A DNA stretch of 64,000 bases from Onthophagus taurus (Eukaryota > Arthropoda > Insecta > Coleoptera > Scarabaeidae): assembly GCF_036711975.1 (NCBI RefSeq), contig NC_091968.1, positions 18,104,001 through 18,168,000 on the forward strand, given 5' to 3'. The notes beneath the pieces were generated by a model that made no database searches, was not told where the DNA came from, and saw nothing but the letters and a program-made list of their open reading frames with translations. Position numbers and translations under genes: made by a program. Below are positions 33,566-44,106 of the stretch, in pieces (position 1 is the first letter of the stretch; every line of letters starts with the position of its first letter).

Positions 33566-33997
33566 TCAGAGTGGTTGGTCATGCACGTCTAACAGTTCGG
33601 TCACATCTTCAGTTACGTCTTCGAATCTACATACGCGTGTAAGCCTGATACTGTCTTCGTTTATGTTAATATTATTTATCAGTCTATCCTTGGCGGCTTT
33701 AAATCCAGGAGGGCTACGTTCTTCTCGCGAAATAAACGTTTTCGTTGGCAACTTCTTCCAATAGAGACATGTTTCATCAAAATTGAAGATGAGATTTGCA
33801 GGGTAGTTCCCTTGTTGCACAATTTCTTGAAACTTTTGAGGGTAGGCTGCTGCTGCTACTACATCAATGCCCGCTGCTTCTCCGCTTAGTTTAGTGCTAC
33901 GGATATTGGTTCGAGAATTGAATCTCGTGAACAACCCAGTGCTTGCCAAGAAAGTTTCGCCAGTATTTTCTTCCGCCTTCAAATCAGAAAAAATCAA
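33566..33997 (-). pseudogene. Tigger (CENP-B/DDE_1) transposase fragment
   Basis: FLASTGLFTRFNSRTNIRST is the end of the CENP-B DNA-binding domain. NLIFNFDETCLYWKKLPTKT carries the first catalytic Asp. FISREERSPPGFKAAKDRL follows as in Tigger transposases. The remaining catalytic part (second Asp onward) is missing. Confidence 0.8.
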
Positions 33998-34204
33998 TAG
34001 GCACCAACCGGCGTAATTGTGAATCGACTTAAATCGAACAGGCGCAAACCGACGTTTACTTGTACGTGAAAATATATAGGGTTGGATTGGGTTGGGTTGC
34101 CGAAAGTGCTAGAAATCTGAAAATATTTTAGTCGAAGAGAACGCAATTGATTATACTTAAATCTGAATACTCAAATTTTTATTTTGGCCAGAACCCCAGA
34201 AACG

Positions 34205-34236
34205 TCTAGTGAACAGTCTCGCTGAGATACCCTGTA
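34205..34236. repeat. Mariner terminal repeat remnant
   Basis: ACAGTCTCGCTGAGATACCCTG followed by TA matches the right end of the mariner remnants at 18177 and 27527. No transposase is attached. Confidence 0.5.
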
Positions 34237-34437
34237 TACGCTTAATTGAATGTTTTTCTTCACATTATTTAGCCATTCAAAAGTTGTCGCTCAATCTTTT
34301 TCTGGGTCTTTCGATGATCCTTCGTTATTTTCACAATTCGTTGTGCCTTTGTATTTACCAGCTATTCTACTACTGTTGACTACTTCTAATCACATACGCA
34401 CCGTCTATACCAATCACACTACCCTGATTTAATAAAT

Positions 34438-34758
34438 GAAAAAAGAGGTATTAAACGTGGAGGACAACGAATACTCTTTTCAAATCTTCTAAGTAGTATG
34501 GATACTAAAGATGTGGGTAACTACCAAGAAAATTTCAACTATGTTGGAAAACTAATTGGCTATTTCCCGGCATCTTGGAAAAAATCGGTACCCTTAAAGA
34601 GGTACCTCTCACCAACATTGTTTAATGTTTTCATACACGACATACCACGACAAAGGTACAATGAAAAAACCTTATTTGCGGATGAAATGTTAATATGTGA
34701 TAAATATGAAACAAAAATTCAACGCAATCTCCCAACATCGTTTTCCTGTGCCGACTGA
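34438..34758 (+). pseudogene. Jockey-type RT fragment
   Basis: The plus strand encodes SPTLFNVFIHDIPRQ and LFADEMLIC, equivalent to the SPxLFNIFxxDIP and FADDT blocks of jockey reverse transcriptases. The second catalytic Asp is Glu. Short and inactive. Confidence 0.6.
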
Positions 34759-34899
34759 TCTATTCTTTATCTCGTTCAGTGAGATTTGCATTTTAGACAG
34801 ATTGCGACACCTTACTGTGAAGACAAGCCGAAGTAGGTTTTGTCATTTTTTCAGTTACAACTAAGTCCATATACGTAAAATCCTTCACTACTTTTGTTG

Positions 34900-35298
34900 A
34901 TTCACCGTCAATGTTTATACACTGAGAGATGTAGATTGTACGAATCGTATTATAGAAAAAATATTATACATGCAGCAATTCATTGTATTGTATTCACTAT
35001 TCGTAGTAAACGTATTATACCTCATAGTATATTTTTAGTGCATAGTACAATCCATTTTTCTCAGTGTATTTATACTTCCCCATTGAACCACGTTTCGGCG
35101 TGATATGCACATATATTTAGATTTAGGGAGGTATATGGTAAAACCCATACTTAATGCAGCATTCTTCAGATTGATGATTACTTTTTGTACTTCTCGTGGC
35201 GTTCTGCTAATGATTATTATATCGTCCGCGTACGCCATAACTTGTACACATCTAGTACAGATAGTTCCTTTTAGTAGGATAAAAAAGAATATGTCCAC
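34900..35298 (-). pseudogene. RTE-type RT fragment
   Basis: Minus strand GTICTRCVQVMAYADDIIII then LKNAALSMGFTIYLPKSKYM. This is the YADD palm block and following helix of RTE reverse transcriptases. It runs into the Penelope terminal repeat at its 5' side. Confidence 0.7.
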
Positions 35299-35328
35299 GA
35301 TGATTATTTATTATTTTTTTCTAATTTC

Positions 35329-35371
35329 GGTACAACAATGTTTGGCTTTTTCTAAAAGCGTCTTCAGGTAC
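35329..35371 (-). ncRNA. Hammerhead-like motif, downstream Penelope terminal repeat
   Basis: Same arrangement as at 37936, with triplet GUU intact. GAAAC has become CAAAC, which removes the conserved G12 and should abolish cleavage. Confidence 0.45.
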
Positions 35372-35930
35372 GACTAGAATAATATGGAAGATAATTATTA
35401 CTAGTTGACGGGTTTTTTTTGTTAGTGATATAAAATTAAAATTATAAAAAGTTCTTACCGTCAAAAACTAAGAATGATGAACACGTGAAAAAATGATCAT
35501 GTGGAAAAATTTCTCTTACAAAAAACTACGACGGACCGATGATTAAAAATATAATTTTGGATTAAAGAAAAAAGTGAAATTTTTGAAAACGGCGCGGGTT
35601 TACCATGTCAGGTTAAAAACTCCAACGTCGGGTGATAGGTTAATAAAGTTTTGAAATGCTGAAGGCAGGCGTAAAAGAAACTGTGGAAGCTGAAGGCGTG
35701 TTATAAAAGGGAATTTATCGTTAAAAATCTAAAAGAAAAAGGTATTAATATTATTGAAAGCGTATTATAACGTTAAGTGTTACTGAAAAACTTGAGTCGT
35801 GTGCACATATCGACTGGTTACAACGGACTGAGGTCAGTTAAAAGGGGAAGTAAGGAATATGACAACTTAAGAAAATGAAAAATTGGTATCAGGATGTGAC
35901 AAACCAAATGCAAGAGCGGTGAGTTTGAAA

Positions 35931-37870
35931 TTATATGAAAGGTGTAAAATATCTATTATAATTGTTAAAACCAGTAATTTCATTCAAAATATGTTCAGGG
36001 TTTTTAATGTGGTATGATTTTATATAGTATTCCTCAAATAGGTTCATTTTTCTGGATTTATTAAGATGTTTTAGAAGTTTAATTTTGGATATATCAGTTT
36101 TATGTTTATGTTCTTTTAAATGTTTATAAAAAGTAGAATTTTCTTTATTTAAGTGTTCCTTGAATCTAGTACTGATATTCCTTCCAGTTTGTCCTATATA
36201 AAAGGAATCGCAATCGTTACAATTAAGTTTGTAAATCCCACTTTTAAGTTTATCATCGAATATGTGTTTATTATTAGTTAATAATTGGCCCAATTTAGCA
36301 TTAGCACGGTATACCGGTGTGACATTAAACTTATTGAAAATATCGGAAAATTGTTTTTGGATTAAAGGGTGGAAAGGTATAGAGACAAAAACGCCGGGGT
36401 TGGAAAAGTGGGGATATATGAGATTATTAATTCTAGCTTGATGAATGCGGAAAAATAAATTTTGAAGCTCCTGAAGGGAGTAACCATTATCGAAGCCCAG
36501 CTTGATGATAGTATTAATTTCCTTGTTAAAACTAGCACGTGAAAGTGGGTAATTTAAAATTCTATCAAAAAAGAAACGAAAAGATGCGTATTTATGTTGA
36601 AATGATGTAAATGAATTTTTTGGGATTAAGGTATTGGTAGTAGTAGGTTTTCTATATATGTCGAATAGGATTCTGTTCTCGGAGGTGCACTTTGTTATAT
36701 TAAGATCAAGGAAGCAAATAGATGAACATTTTTCTACTTCGTAAGTAAATTGAAGATTATTAATATTGTTAAAAATGTTATTAAGAGCTATAATGTGGGA
36801 TCTTTTACCGTTGTATATCAGAAGGATATTATCAACGTATCTTTTATAAAAGATAATATTTTTAGTAAAAAATTCATATTTCTCCGAGAACAGAATCCCT
36901 TCGAAGTGGTTAACAAAAATATCAGCAATTATCCCTGAAATGGGTGAACCCATGGGGAGGCCATCCTTCATCTGGTAAAATTTGTTATCAAAAATAAAAA
37001 ATTCTGATTGCATACCAATTCCAACAAGGAAATGAAGTTATATATGTCTTGGTATTGAACACTGTCATATTTGCATATGTTATTACAAAGGTGGGCTTCG
37101 ATTATTTTTAATGAATCTTTTATAGGAATATTAGAATATAAGTTTTTAATATCGAAAGAGATGAGGATGGAGTCATTATTGATTTGGATATCTTGAAGAG
37201 AATCAATTAATTGTTTTGAGTTTTTAACACTATATTTTATATCACTATTAAAATTGTTGTATAGGAATTTTTGAAACTGTTTGGCAATCTTCTCTGAAGG
37301 AGTATTAACATTACTAATAATAGGTCGAATGCTATGCTCTTCTTTGTGAAGTTTAATTAAACATTTGAGAACAGGTGGGAGGGGATTCATTTGAATGAGT
37401 GAGTAAGTATTAAAGTTAAATTTAACAAGAGTATCTTTGCTAGAATTAATAAGTTTTTTGAGAAGGTTATTGTAAGATTGAGTTGGGTTTTTGTTAATTA
37501 ATGTAATATTATTTTGTTGAAAGAAAGAGAATGTTTTTTGAAGATAAGAATTTTTATTAAGGATAACTAGACCGGCGTTTTTGTCTCCAAGTGTCCCTAC
37601 AAGGTCATTATCAATGATCTTCTGTTTTATGTTAGCGATCTCCCTGCGGTCACAGCCCGTGTGAGTGTTGTTGTCTTTAATGATGTTTTTAATATTGTTA
37701 AGCATAAATTTGTGAATTTCAGGTTTGAATTGGAGCTGTGACTCCAGGGAGATCGCGAGTTCAATTTTATTAAGTTTTTGTGGGAAGGAAAATTTGTGGC
37801 CATAATTAAAGATTTTAACGGATAACTCCGCGTTTTGTAAATTGGCAATTGTAGCCTCCAGGTTCATCAT
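35931..37870 (-). pseudogene. Penelope-like RT plus GIY-YIG endonuclease, one frameshift
   Basis: Starts at 37870 (CACCATGATGAACC, a good initiation context). RT blocks: DKNAGLVILNKNSY, VLKCLIKLHKEEHSIRPII, ISFDIKNLYSNIPI (first Asp), then after a one-base slip in a T run near 36995 the frame resumes with MKDGLPMGSPISGIIADIF. YKRYVDNILLIY follows, where the usual YVDD is YVDN. The C-terminus is a GIY-YIG endonuclease: FYIGQTGRNISTRFKEHL at about 36200, ending ILNEITGFNNYNRYF. About 640 codons in all. The frameshift and Asn substitution suggest an inactive but young copy. Confidence 0.85.
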
Positions 37871-37935
37871 GGTGAGTATTAATAGGATAAAACAGAATAA
37901 GTCCACGATGATTATTTATTATTTTTTTCTAATTT

Positions 37936-37980
37936 CGGTACAATAATGTTTCGCTTTTTCTAAAAGCGTCTTCAGGTACG
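37936..37980 (-). ncRNA. Hammerhead-like motif, upstream Penelope terminal repeat
   Basis: Minus strand: GUAC, CUGAAGA, one extra C, stem GCUUUU/AAAAGC, GAAAC, loop, then AUU and GUAC. Stem I (GUAC with GUAC) and stem II are perfect. The stem III closing pair is weakened here (AUU in place of GUU). Confidence 0.5.
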
Positions 37981-38242
37981 ACTAGAATAATATGGAAGAT
38001 AATTATTACTAGTTGACGGTTTTTTTTTTGTTAGTGATATAAAATTAAAATTATAAAAAGTTCTTACCGTCAAAAACTAAGAATGATGAACACGTGAAAA
38101 AATGATCATGTGGAAAAATTTCATCAAAAACGTGTTCATCATTCTTAGTTTTTGACGGAAAGAACTTTTTATAATTTTAATTTTATATCACTAACAAAAA
38201 AAACCCGTCAACTAGTAATAATTATCTTCCATATTATTCTAG

Positions 38243-38288
38243 TCGTACCTGAAGACGCTTTTAGAAAAAGCGAAACATTGTTGTACCG
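38243..38288 (+). ncRNA. Hammerhead-like motif, inverted Penelope terminal copy
   Basis: Best-preserved copy, on the plus strand: GUAC, CUGAAGA, C, a 6-bp stem GCUUUU/AAAAGC, GAAAC, AUU loop, GUU, GUAC. All core positions (CUGANGA and GAAA) are present. Confidence 0.55.
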
Positions 38289-38471
38289 AAATTAGAAAAA
38301 AATAATAAATAATCATCGTGGACTTATTCTTTTTTATCCTATTAATACTCACCATGATGAACCTGGAGGCTACAATTGCCAGTTCCTTTTAGGTTCAGCT
38401 GTAACTCTCGTATAACCTTCTCTAAGGCAAAGACTAAATAGGTTGCAAGACAAGGCATGACCTTGTCTCAC

Positions 38472-38733
38472 GCAAGGTCTATAGAACATAAGGTTACCTA
38501 ATTCCCTATGCCTCTGTAGTATCGATTGTTACCCCGCAGATTGACGTCACTGGTTCGATACAATCAGAGTAAAAGATAGCTTCTACGTGCCTGTACTGTG
38601 GTACAGTCTATATAAAATATTTAAACCTCGCATCGTGTTGTGTTGTTCATAGAACTAGCTACGTCACTGACCCACTTTGCCCCTCAGATGAGGAGAATCG
38701 CAATTGGGTAACCTTATGTTCTATAGACCTTGC
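38472..38733. mobile_element. 262-bp TIR element
   Basis: GCAAGGTCTATAGAACATAA at the left and its complement ending CTATAGACCTTGC at the right form an inverted repeat of about 28 bp (through GGTTACC). No coding and no clear target duplication. Confidence 0.75.
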
Positions 38734-39208
38734 TCTACATGTATTAAATGGGTTTGACAGTTCACCCTGGTCTCCAATCACACACTGATCCTCTGTTATT
38801 GTTAATTTTACCATTTCTACCAGGGGGTTTAGAATCTCAAATTCCAACATTGCTGAGTATAGCTTTAGATCTATCTCATAGACGAAATGTGATGAATTGT
38901 AGGATAATTACTTCTGAATATCGTCTGATAAGATCCCATTATGTTTTTCACGTAGCGTATCAATAGTTTGTAAAGTATTACCGACAGCACAGTCGTACAC
39001 ACTTCTCTTCTTTTATACTAACGAGGGGACCTTACGGGTTCGTCATCACCGATTTTGTTCATATTTATAGGGATTGAAGATCAGTACTCGGACATCATTT
39101 TCCTGAAGCAGTTCGATCCCATGCTGGAAAATATCCGAGAAAATCGATTTCAAAATTTTCAAAATATTTCGCAACTATAGAAATGCGGTATATTGTATTT
39201 TCGTTCAT

Positions 39209-39283
39209 AGTGCCGATTAGCCGAGCGGCGTGAGTGGGGCTTTAGATGCTCAAGGTCGCAGGTTCAATCCTTACTGGTCGCTT
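39209..39283 (+). other. tRNA-like module, left arm
   Basis: GCCGATTAGCCGAGCGGC resembles a tRNA A box (Ser/Leu type) and GGTTCAATCC, about 45 bp downstream, a B box. The acceptor ends pair only partly (GUGCCGA with UGGUCGC), so it is not a convincing functional tRNA. It could serve as an internal RNA polymerase III promoter. Confidence 0.4.
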
Positions 39284-39564
39284 TATTTTTTTTTTATTTT
39301 TTCATTATGATAATCATTATTAATCCAAATTTAAATAAATTTATAAATAAATTTATTTTTTTTTATTAAAAATAATGATTATCATCATTATTTTTAATGA
39401 TTATTAACAAATATTAAATAAATTCAAAAATAATATTAAAAACAATAGCATAATGTCATCTGTTCATTGTCAAACCAAATAAATAATCCAGATCACGCAT
39501 AGGGATGGCATAGTGATGACAAAATAATTTATTTATTGTTAGGAGTATTATATAATATGAAATA

Positions 39565-39852
39565 ACAGGACTGCTACATCCATTGTATTTTTGTAGTCCA
39601 CTACGGGTTGGTTGCCCGCACTCTACGTCACACTATTTGCCACGCCTGGTAACTGTCTGTGTTTTTAGAGGTTATATGATAGACATTAATACGTCTAAAA
39701 ACATAAAACTTCAAAAATAATATGAAGACGTCTAGGATATAATCTTTAAAAATACACAGTAAACGCATAGACCATAACAACAGCTGGGAGTGAAAAATGG
39801 TGTGACGTAGTCTGCGGCCAGGTTGTCACAACAATGGATGTAGCAGTCCTGT
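39565..39852. mobile_element. Tc1/mariner-type MITE, 288 bp
   Basis: Starts ACAGGACTGCTACATCCATT and ends with the exact complement, ATGGATGTAGCAGTCCTGT, flanked by TA on each side. No coding. Inserted in the left arm of the long-TIR element; the right arm shows the uninterrupted sequence. Confidence 0.9.
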
Positions 39853-40691
39853 TAGATTCTACTGTCCTTGATATGAAATATATTAACAATACGATAATAA
39901 CAATATATATTACATTACATTACATAGATTACATATGGGATAAGCGGACTAACCAACCTCGCGGAGCAAGGTATAGATACCTAAGGATCTATTGCACCCC
40001 GATAGATATTGTTATCAAATTTTACCGTGCAGTCGCTCTTAACGAACATTAATACCTTGCTCGATAAAAGGTCATTCAAATCCTTTGGGGAGATAAACTG
40101 CCACCCAAAAATCGAGAATCTGATACGGTTAATAGCATGGCATGGGCAGTTCATGTAATATTGATTAAAAATAGTAATCTGTTGTTATTATAATTTATTG
40201 TTATATCTATATACAGGCTGCCCGGTATCTTCCGCATCAGAGCATTGTACGGTTGTAGGATACATTATTCTGAAGCGATCTTTCTAATAAATTTTTTTCG
40301 AAATGTTTATAATAACCGCACGGGAACTGTTTAAAGTCATCCGCTATTGTCCAATGGCGGACGACTTTGATTCACCGAAAAAGTTTATTTCTCTTCCCGT
40401 GTCGAATCTATTGGTAAGTACACGTGAGAAACGTGTTTTGATCGGCATGGCGGTTCGTATATTATTCGTATTGTTAATATATTTCATATTATATAATACT
40501 CCTAACTTGACTCCTAACAATAAATAAATTATTTTGTCATCACTATGCCATCCGTATGCGTAATCTGGATTATATTTGGTTTGACAATGAACAGATGACA
40601 TTGTGCTATTACTTTTGAATTTATTTAATATTTGTTAATAATCATTAAAAATAATGATTATCATCAATAATGAAAAAATAAAAAAAATAAA

Positions 40692-40768
40692 GCGAACAGT
40701 AAGGATTGAACCTGCGGACCTTGGGTATCCAAAGCCCCACTCACGCCGCTCGGCTAATCGGCATTATG
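40692..40768 (-). other. tRNA-like module, right arm
   Basis: Inverted counterpart of 39209-39283 with a few substitutions in the central loop (TTTGGATACCC in place of TTTAGATGCTC). A-box-like and B-box-like sequences are retained. Confidence 0.4.
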
Positions 40769-41039
40769 AACAAAGATACAATTTACCGCATTTCTATTGT
40801 TGCGAAATATTTTGAAAATTTTGAAATCGATTTTCTCGGATATTTTCCAGCATGGGATCGAACTGCTTCAGGAAAATGATGTCCGAGTACTGATCTTCAA
40901 TCCCTATAAATATGAACAAAATCGGTGATGACGAACCCGTAAGGTCCCCTTGTAAGTAAATAATCTCAGTGCTTCATTCCTCTGGTATTGTGTGTTCCTG
41001 TCATACTTGTGTTAATAGTCTACGGAAGTGTATTGTGAA

Positions 41040-41780
41040 TGTCTCGCCGTTGAGTATAAAAAGTTCTAGATATTGAAAAGCTTCTCTCACTTCAACAACA
41101 GAAGGTGGTTGAGTTCTTTTGTTCGCATTCGGCTGTACTTGTTCTTGTTATTCATTGTAAGAGTACAACAGTGTTCTGAAGTGGTCAGCCATCTTCTCAG
41201 GACTTTACATTTCTCAGTAATTATGTGTATATCCTTGGAGGTACTTGGGCCTGTATAAATAACCTTCTCTGTTGTTCTGCTGAGATTCCTGCAGATTTTA
41301 ACAATTCTTCCATTATGCTATATCATTAGAAAATGGTGATAGTTAAATATGAAATAGGATGGATTATGATTTCTGGATGCATTAGGTATATTTTTTATTT
41401 ATAACATCTTTCTCCATCAGTTTTAGTACATAGGTTATAGTTGATTTTATTAAGAAAAATCCAATTTTGACATTTTGGGGATATATGCTCTATCACTAGA
41501 ATCAGAGGAACAAAGGAACAGAGGAACAGTTGTAACAGGTATTTGGAACTGTTACTTTTTAGTAACATATTGCACCTAAGCTCCCTATCATTTTCCCTTC
41601 AATGTTAGCTCTAAGTTTTCTCCTGATCATTTTTAGGTTGGTTCTGTTCTTTTCCAGCATCGCATTCTGGCATTCTTCGTCGAATCAATTATTTTGCTGT
41701 TCTCTTGGGTTTTCCACATACATCTCAACCAAATACTAAATTGAGGTATTCATATCTACAGCAGAGCAAAATTTGGGCTA
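41040..41780 (-). pseudogene. RTE-like LINE remnant
   Basis: Minus strand, from right to left: a linker block like FDEECQNAMLEKNRTNLKMI (with a changed first half, about 41600-41700), then KMADHFRTLLYSYNE and PPSVVEVREAFQYLE at 41070-41220. These are the endonuclease-RT linker and RT start of RTE elements. Many stops. Confidence 0.5.
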
Positions 41781-42123
41781 TGCTCGGCTAAAGCAATTGT
41801 AACCAATCATTAACAGGAGAAGTTCCTTGAAAATTAAATGTACCTTACTGGTTTGTATAGTGTGATAATCAGCTCACTGGTGATTTATGCTTATGCTCGA
41901 TTTGGTCTAATGCTTCTCTTTTTGCGAAAAGCTGTTGACGCACTCTGATATTTTCTAACTAATATTGAAGTGTACATAAATATTGCGACAACAAACTAAT
42001 AATAAAAAGCAGTTATAGAAACAATCTTGAGTATTTAAAAATAATTTATGAACCCATAATAAACATTAAATAAACATACTCGTTATGCAAATACCGGGAA
42101 GATTTGCCGAGACAGAACAAAAA

Positions 42124-42129
42124 TATAAA
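42124..42129 (+). promoter_or_regulatory. TATA box of protease D
   Basis: TATAAA within AAAATATAAAACATC, 75 bp before the ATG at 42204. This predicts a transcription start near 42155. Confidence 0.6.
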
Positions 42130-42203
42130 ACATCTTGATTCTCGTTCACATGTTTCCAGCCCAAGGTGAGTTAGGTTAATGCAAAACAAATTAGTTTAAA
42201 GCA

Positions 42204-43511
42204 ATGCGTGGTTTCGTTGAGACATTTTTCGGATTAACTCTCATTCTATTCGTTAAATCTCAAGGTACGTTTTAATTAATCTAATTTTTAAATAAAACAT
42301 TTTTCACTAAAAATATTTAAGATTCTCAACGTTGTAATTTACGAGATGGATCAGTTGGAAAATGTCAACATATCTTAGAATGTAACTCGGCAAAGAATGA
42401 ACTTGAACGGGGATTTCGACCTGTTTCGTGTGGATTTTCTGGTCTATATCCTATCGTTTGTTGTGATCAAAATAATGACGAAACTGTTCAAGGACGAACT
42501 TTGAATGGAAAAAGCGAAGAAAGTAAAATAATAATTTTAAATATTAATTAATTTTATAATAATTTTATTCTTAAAGAATGTCAAGAATATTTAAAATTGG
42601 ACATCAAAACTACGATAACAACCACGACCACAACACCAAGAAGTTTAACTCAAGGTTCTCCTTTTGTCGTTGGAGGTGTAAATGTTTATTTTGAAGAATA
42701 CCGCCATATGGTGATTAAAAATTTTAATACTTATTTAAAAGTGCACATTTAAGGTGATTTTAGGCTATTTTGGGATATGGTCCATCAGAAAACATCGAAT
42801 TTAAATGCGGTGGGAGCTTAATCAGCGATCAATTCATCTTAACAGCAGCTCATTGTTTAGAATCACGAGATTTGTAAGAAAACACAAATTTTTATTTAAA
42901 CGTTTAATTTTTTAATTATTTTTAGTGGGCCAGTTTCCCTAGTAAGATTAGGCGATTTAGACGTAGCTTCAACAACCGAATTTTCAGAACCTCAAAACTT
43001 TAAAGTCAAAGAAGTTTTCACTCCCCCCGAGTACGATTTCGAATCTTTTTACCACGACATAGCTTTAATTAAATTAGATCGTCCAGCTGTTTACACGAAA
43101 TACGTAAAACCTGCTTGTTTACAATCAAAATTTGAATTAGATCATAACAATTTAACAATAACTGGATGGGGAGCTACAGATTACGGCAGCGGATTGCATA
43201 GTTTTCTTCAAACGGCTAATTTATACAATTTACCGACGAAAGATTGCGTGAGAAGTTATCGTCCACAATCTAGATTAGCGAATGGTTTCGATGAAGAGTT
43301 GCAATTATGCGGAGGAGATCCTAATTCGATGGTAGATGCGTGTCAAGGTGATTCTGGTGGACCAATTCAAATGCAAATTCAACGAATACCGCAAATGTAT
43401 AGGATTGTTGGGGTTACATCGTTTGGAAATAATTGCGGATTAGTTCCTGGAGTTTATACAAGAGTTTCCAAATATATTTCTTGGATTGAATCAATAGTTT
43501 GGCCTAATTAA
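42204..43511 (+). CDS. Protease D: CLIPC serine protease, Phe activation site
   Basis: Five exons on the plus strand: 42204-42264, 42322-42522, 42577-42710, 42764-42873, 42926-43511; 363 codons. Signal peptide MRGFVETFFGLTLILFVKSQ. CLIP domain with Cys 25, 35, 41, 57, 67, 68. Linker Cys89, six consecutive Thr, then QGSPF before VVGG (P1 Phe117). Triad His162, Asp213, Ser312; Asp306 predicts trypsin-like specificity. The C-terminus WIESIVWPN is shared with the other four. It is the only family member in this orientation. AATAAA lies 18 bp after the stop. A secreted immune-cascade protease is the likely role. Confidence 0.92.
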
Positions 43512-43528
43512 ATAATGTGATTATTAAT

Positions 43529-43534
43529 AATAAA
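43529..43534 (+). terminator. Polyadenylation signal of protease D
   Basis: AATAAA 18 bp downstream of the TAA stop. Confidence 0.6.
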
Positions 43535-43910
43535 ATTTTTTGTATGAAACCACGAAACTTGAAGTGGTATTTTTATAAGATAAATGTATCCGAGGATAAG
43601 TTCTTGTTTTGATTTATACTTTGCCTCAATTAAAGTTAAAATCCCCATAGAGCTAGAAAAAAATAATTAAATAACTTTTATTAATTATAATTGTTTTTAA
43701 CTAATCAGGTTTAATGAACAATTTATTTTACAGTTTAAATGAAAGATAGTGATCTACAATTTCATGCTCACTTGGTATATAATCATCGTCCTCGGTTAGT
43801 CTCATAACTACGAATCTGATCAAAAACGATGCATCCATTTGGTAAATGTGGAAAATAAGTATAATAGATATTTACAAAGAGGTAGTAGAGAATAGACACT
43901 TAACGAAGTG
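43535..43910. other. Spacer between protease D and foldback element
   Basis: About 375 bp, AT-rich, nothing recognised. Confidence 0.5.
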
Positions 43911-44106
43911 TACAGGGTGTCCCAATTTCGATGTCCGCATAGGATATCTCCGAAACTAAAAGAGATACAAAAAAAGTAGCTTACATGTCATGATCTCGTT
44001 TTTCGAGAAAATGCTAATGCCGAAAACTGCGAACAGCTATCGTCTTTTTTTTTCGCCCTATCGGCAAAAATTGACGAAAACGACAATCGCGAATATCTCA
44101 CTTATT

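Larger units (their letters stand above)
32830..34062 (-). mobile_element. Tigger/pogo element, internally deleted
   Basis: Ends CAGGTAAATGTCGTTTTACGCC and the complement of GGCGCAAACCGACGTTTACTTG are imperfect inverted repeats, each flanked by TA. Coding at 33566-33997 is a CENP-B-type transposase middle part. A hAT MITE (33220-33426) is nested within it. Confidence 0.8.
32265..34090. mobile_element. Repeat X, longer copy, interrupted by Tigger
   Basis: Left end GGGATTTGTCTATTTTCAAGG and right part CCTTGAAAAAAGACAAATCC form an inverted repeat of about 37 bp. The right margin (TACGTGAAAATATATAG) is displaced to 34063 by the Tigger insertion at 32830-34062. The truncated copy at 20254 shows the uninterrupted site. 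Confidence 0.65.
35270..38383 (-). mobile_element. Penelope-like element with direct and inverted terminal copies
   Basis: Coding (37870-35931, minus) is flanked by direct copies of a terminal repeat of about 230 bp (35286-35520 and 37888-38117). A third copy in inverted orientation, including the first codons of the frame, lies at 38121-38383. Such mixed direct and inverted terminal copies are usual for Penelope-like elements. A TTTCATC/ATC boundary at 38117-38121 marks the head-to-head join. Confidence 0.85.
39024..40950. mobile_element. 1.93-kb long-TIR element with tRNA-like modules
   Basis: Both ends read AGGGGACCTTACGGGTTCG inward. The arms are homologous in inverted orientation for about 540 bp (39024-39565 against 40950-40440) and contain the same tRNA-like segment. 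The left arm is interrupted by a TA-flanked MITE at 39565-39852. The centre (39900-40300) has no recognisable gene. No target duplication is evident. Non-autonomous foldback-type element. Confidence 0.75.

Noticed and set aside
39209..39283. Functional tRNA gene
   Set aside because: Boxes A and B are present, but the acceptor stem has mismatches and the anticodon arm is poor. It also occurs as an inverted pair within a transposon arm. Kept only as a tRNA-like module.
42095..42125. NF-kappaB-like site GGGAAGATTTGCC upstream of protease D
   Set aside because: Tempting for an immune gene, and E has a similar GGGAAGAGTTACT, but neither fits the kappaB consensus well and A differs. Not enough to call.
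42160..42190. 5' UTR splice donor CAAGGTGAGTTAG before protease D
   Set aside because: No acceptor fits before the ATG some 30 bp later; probably chance conservation in the 5' UTR.
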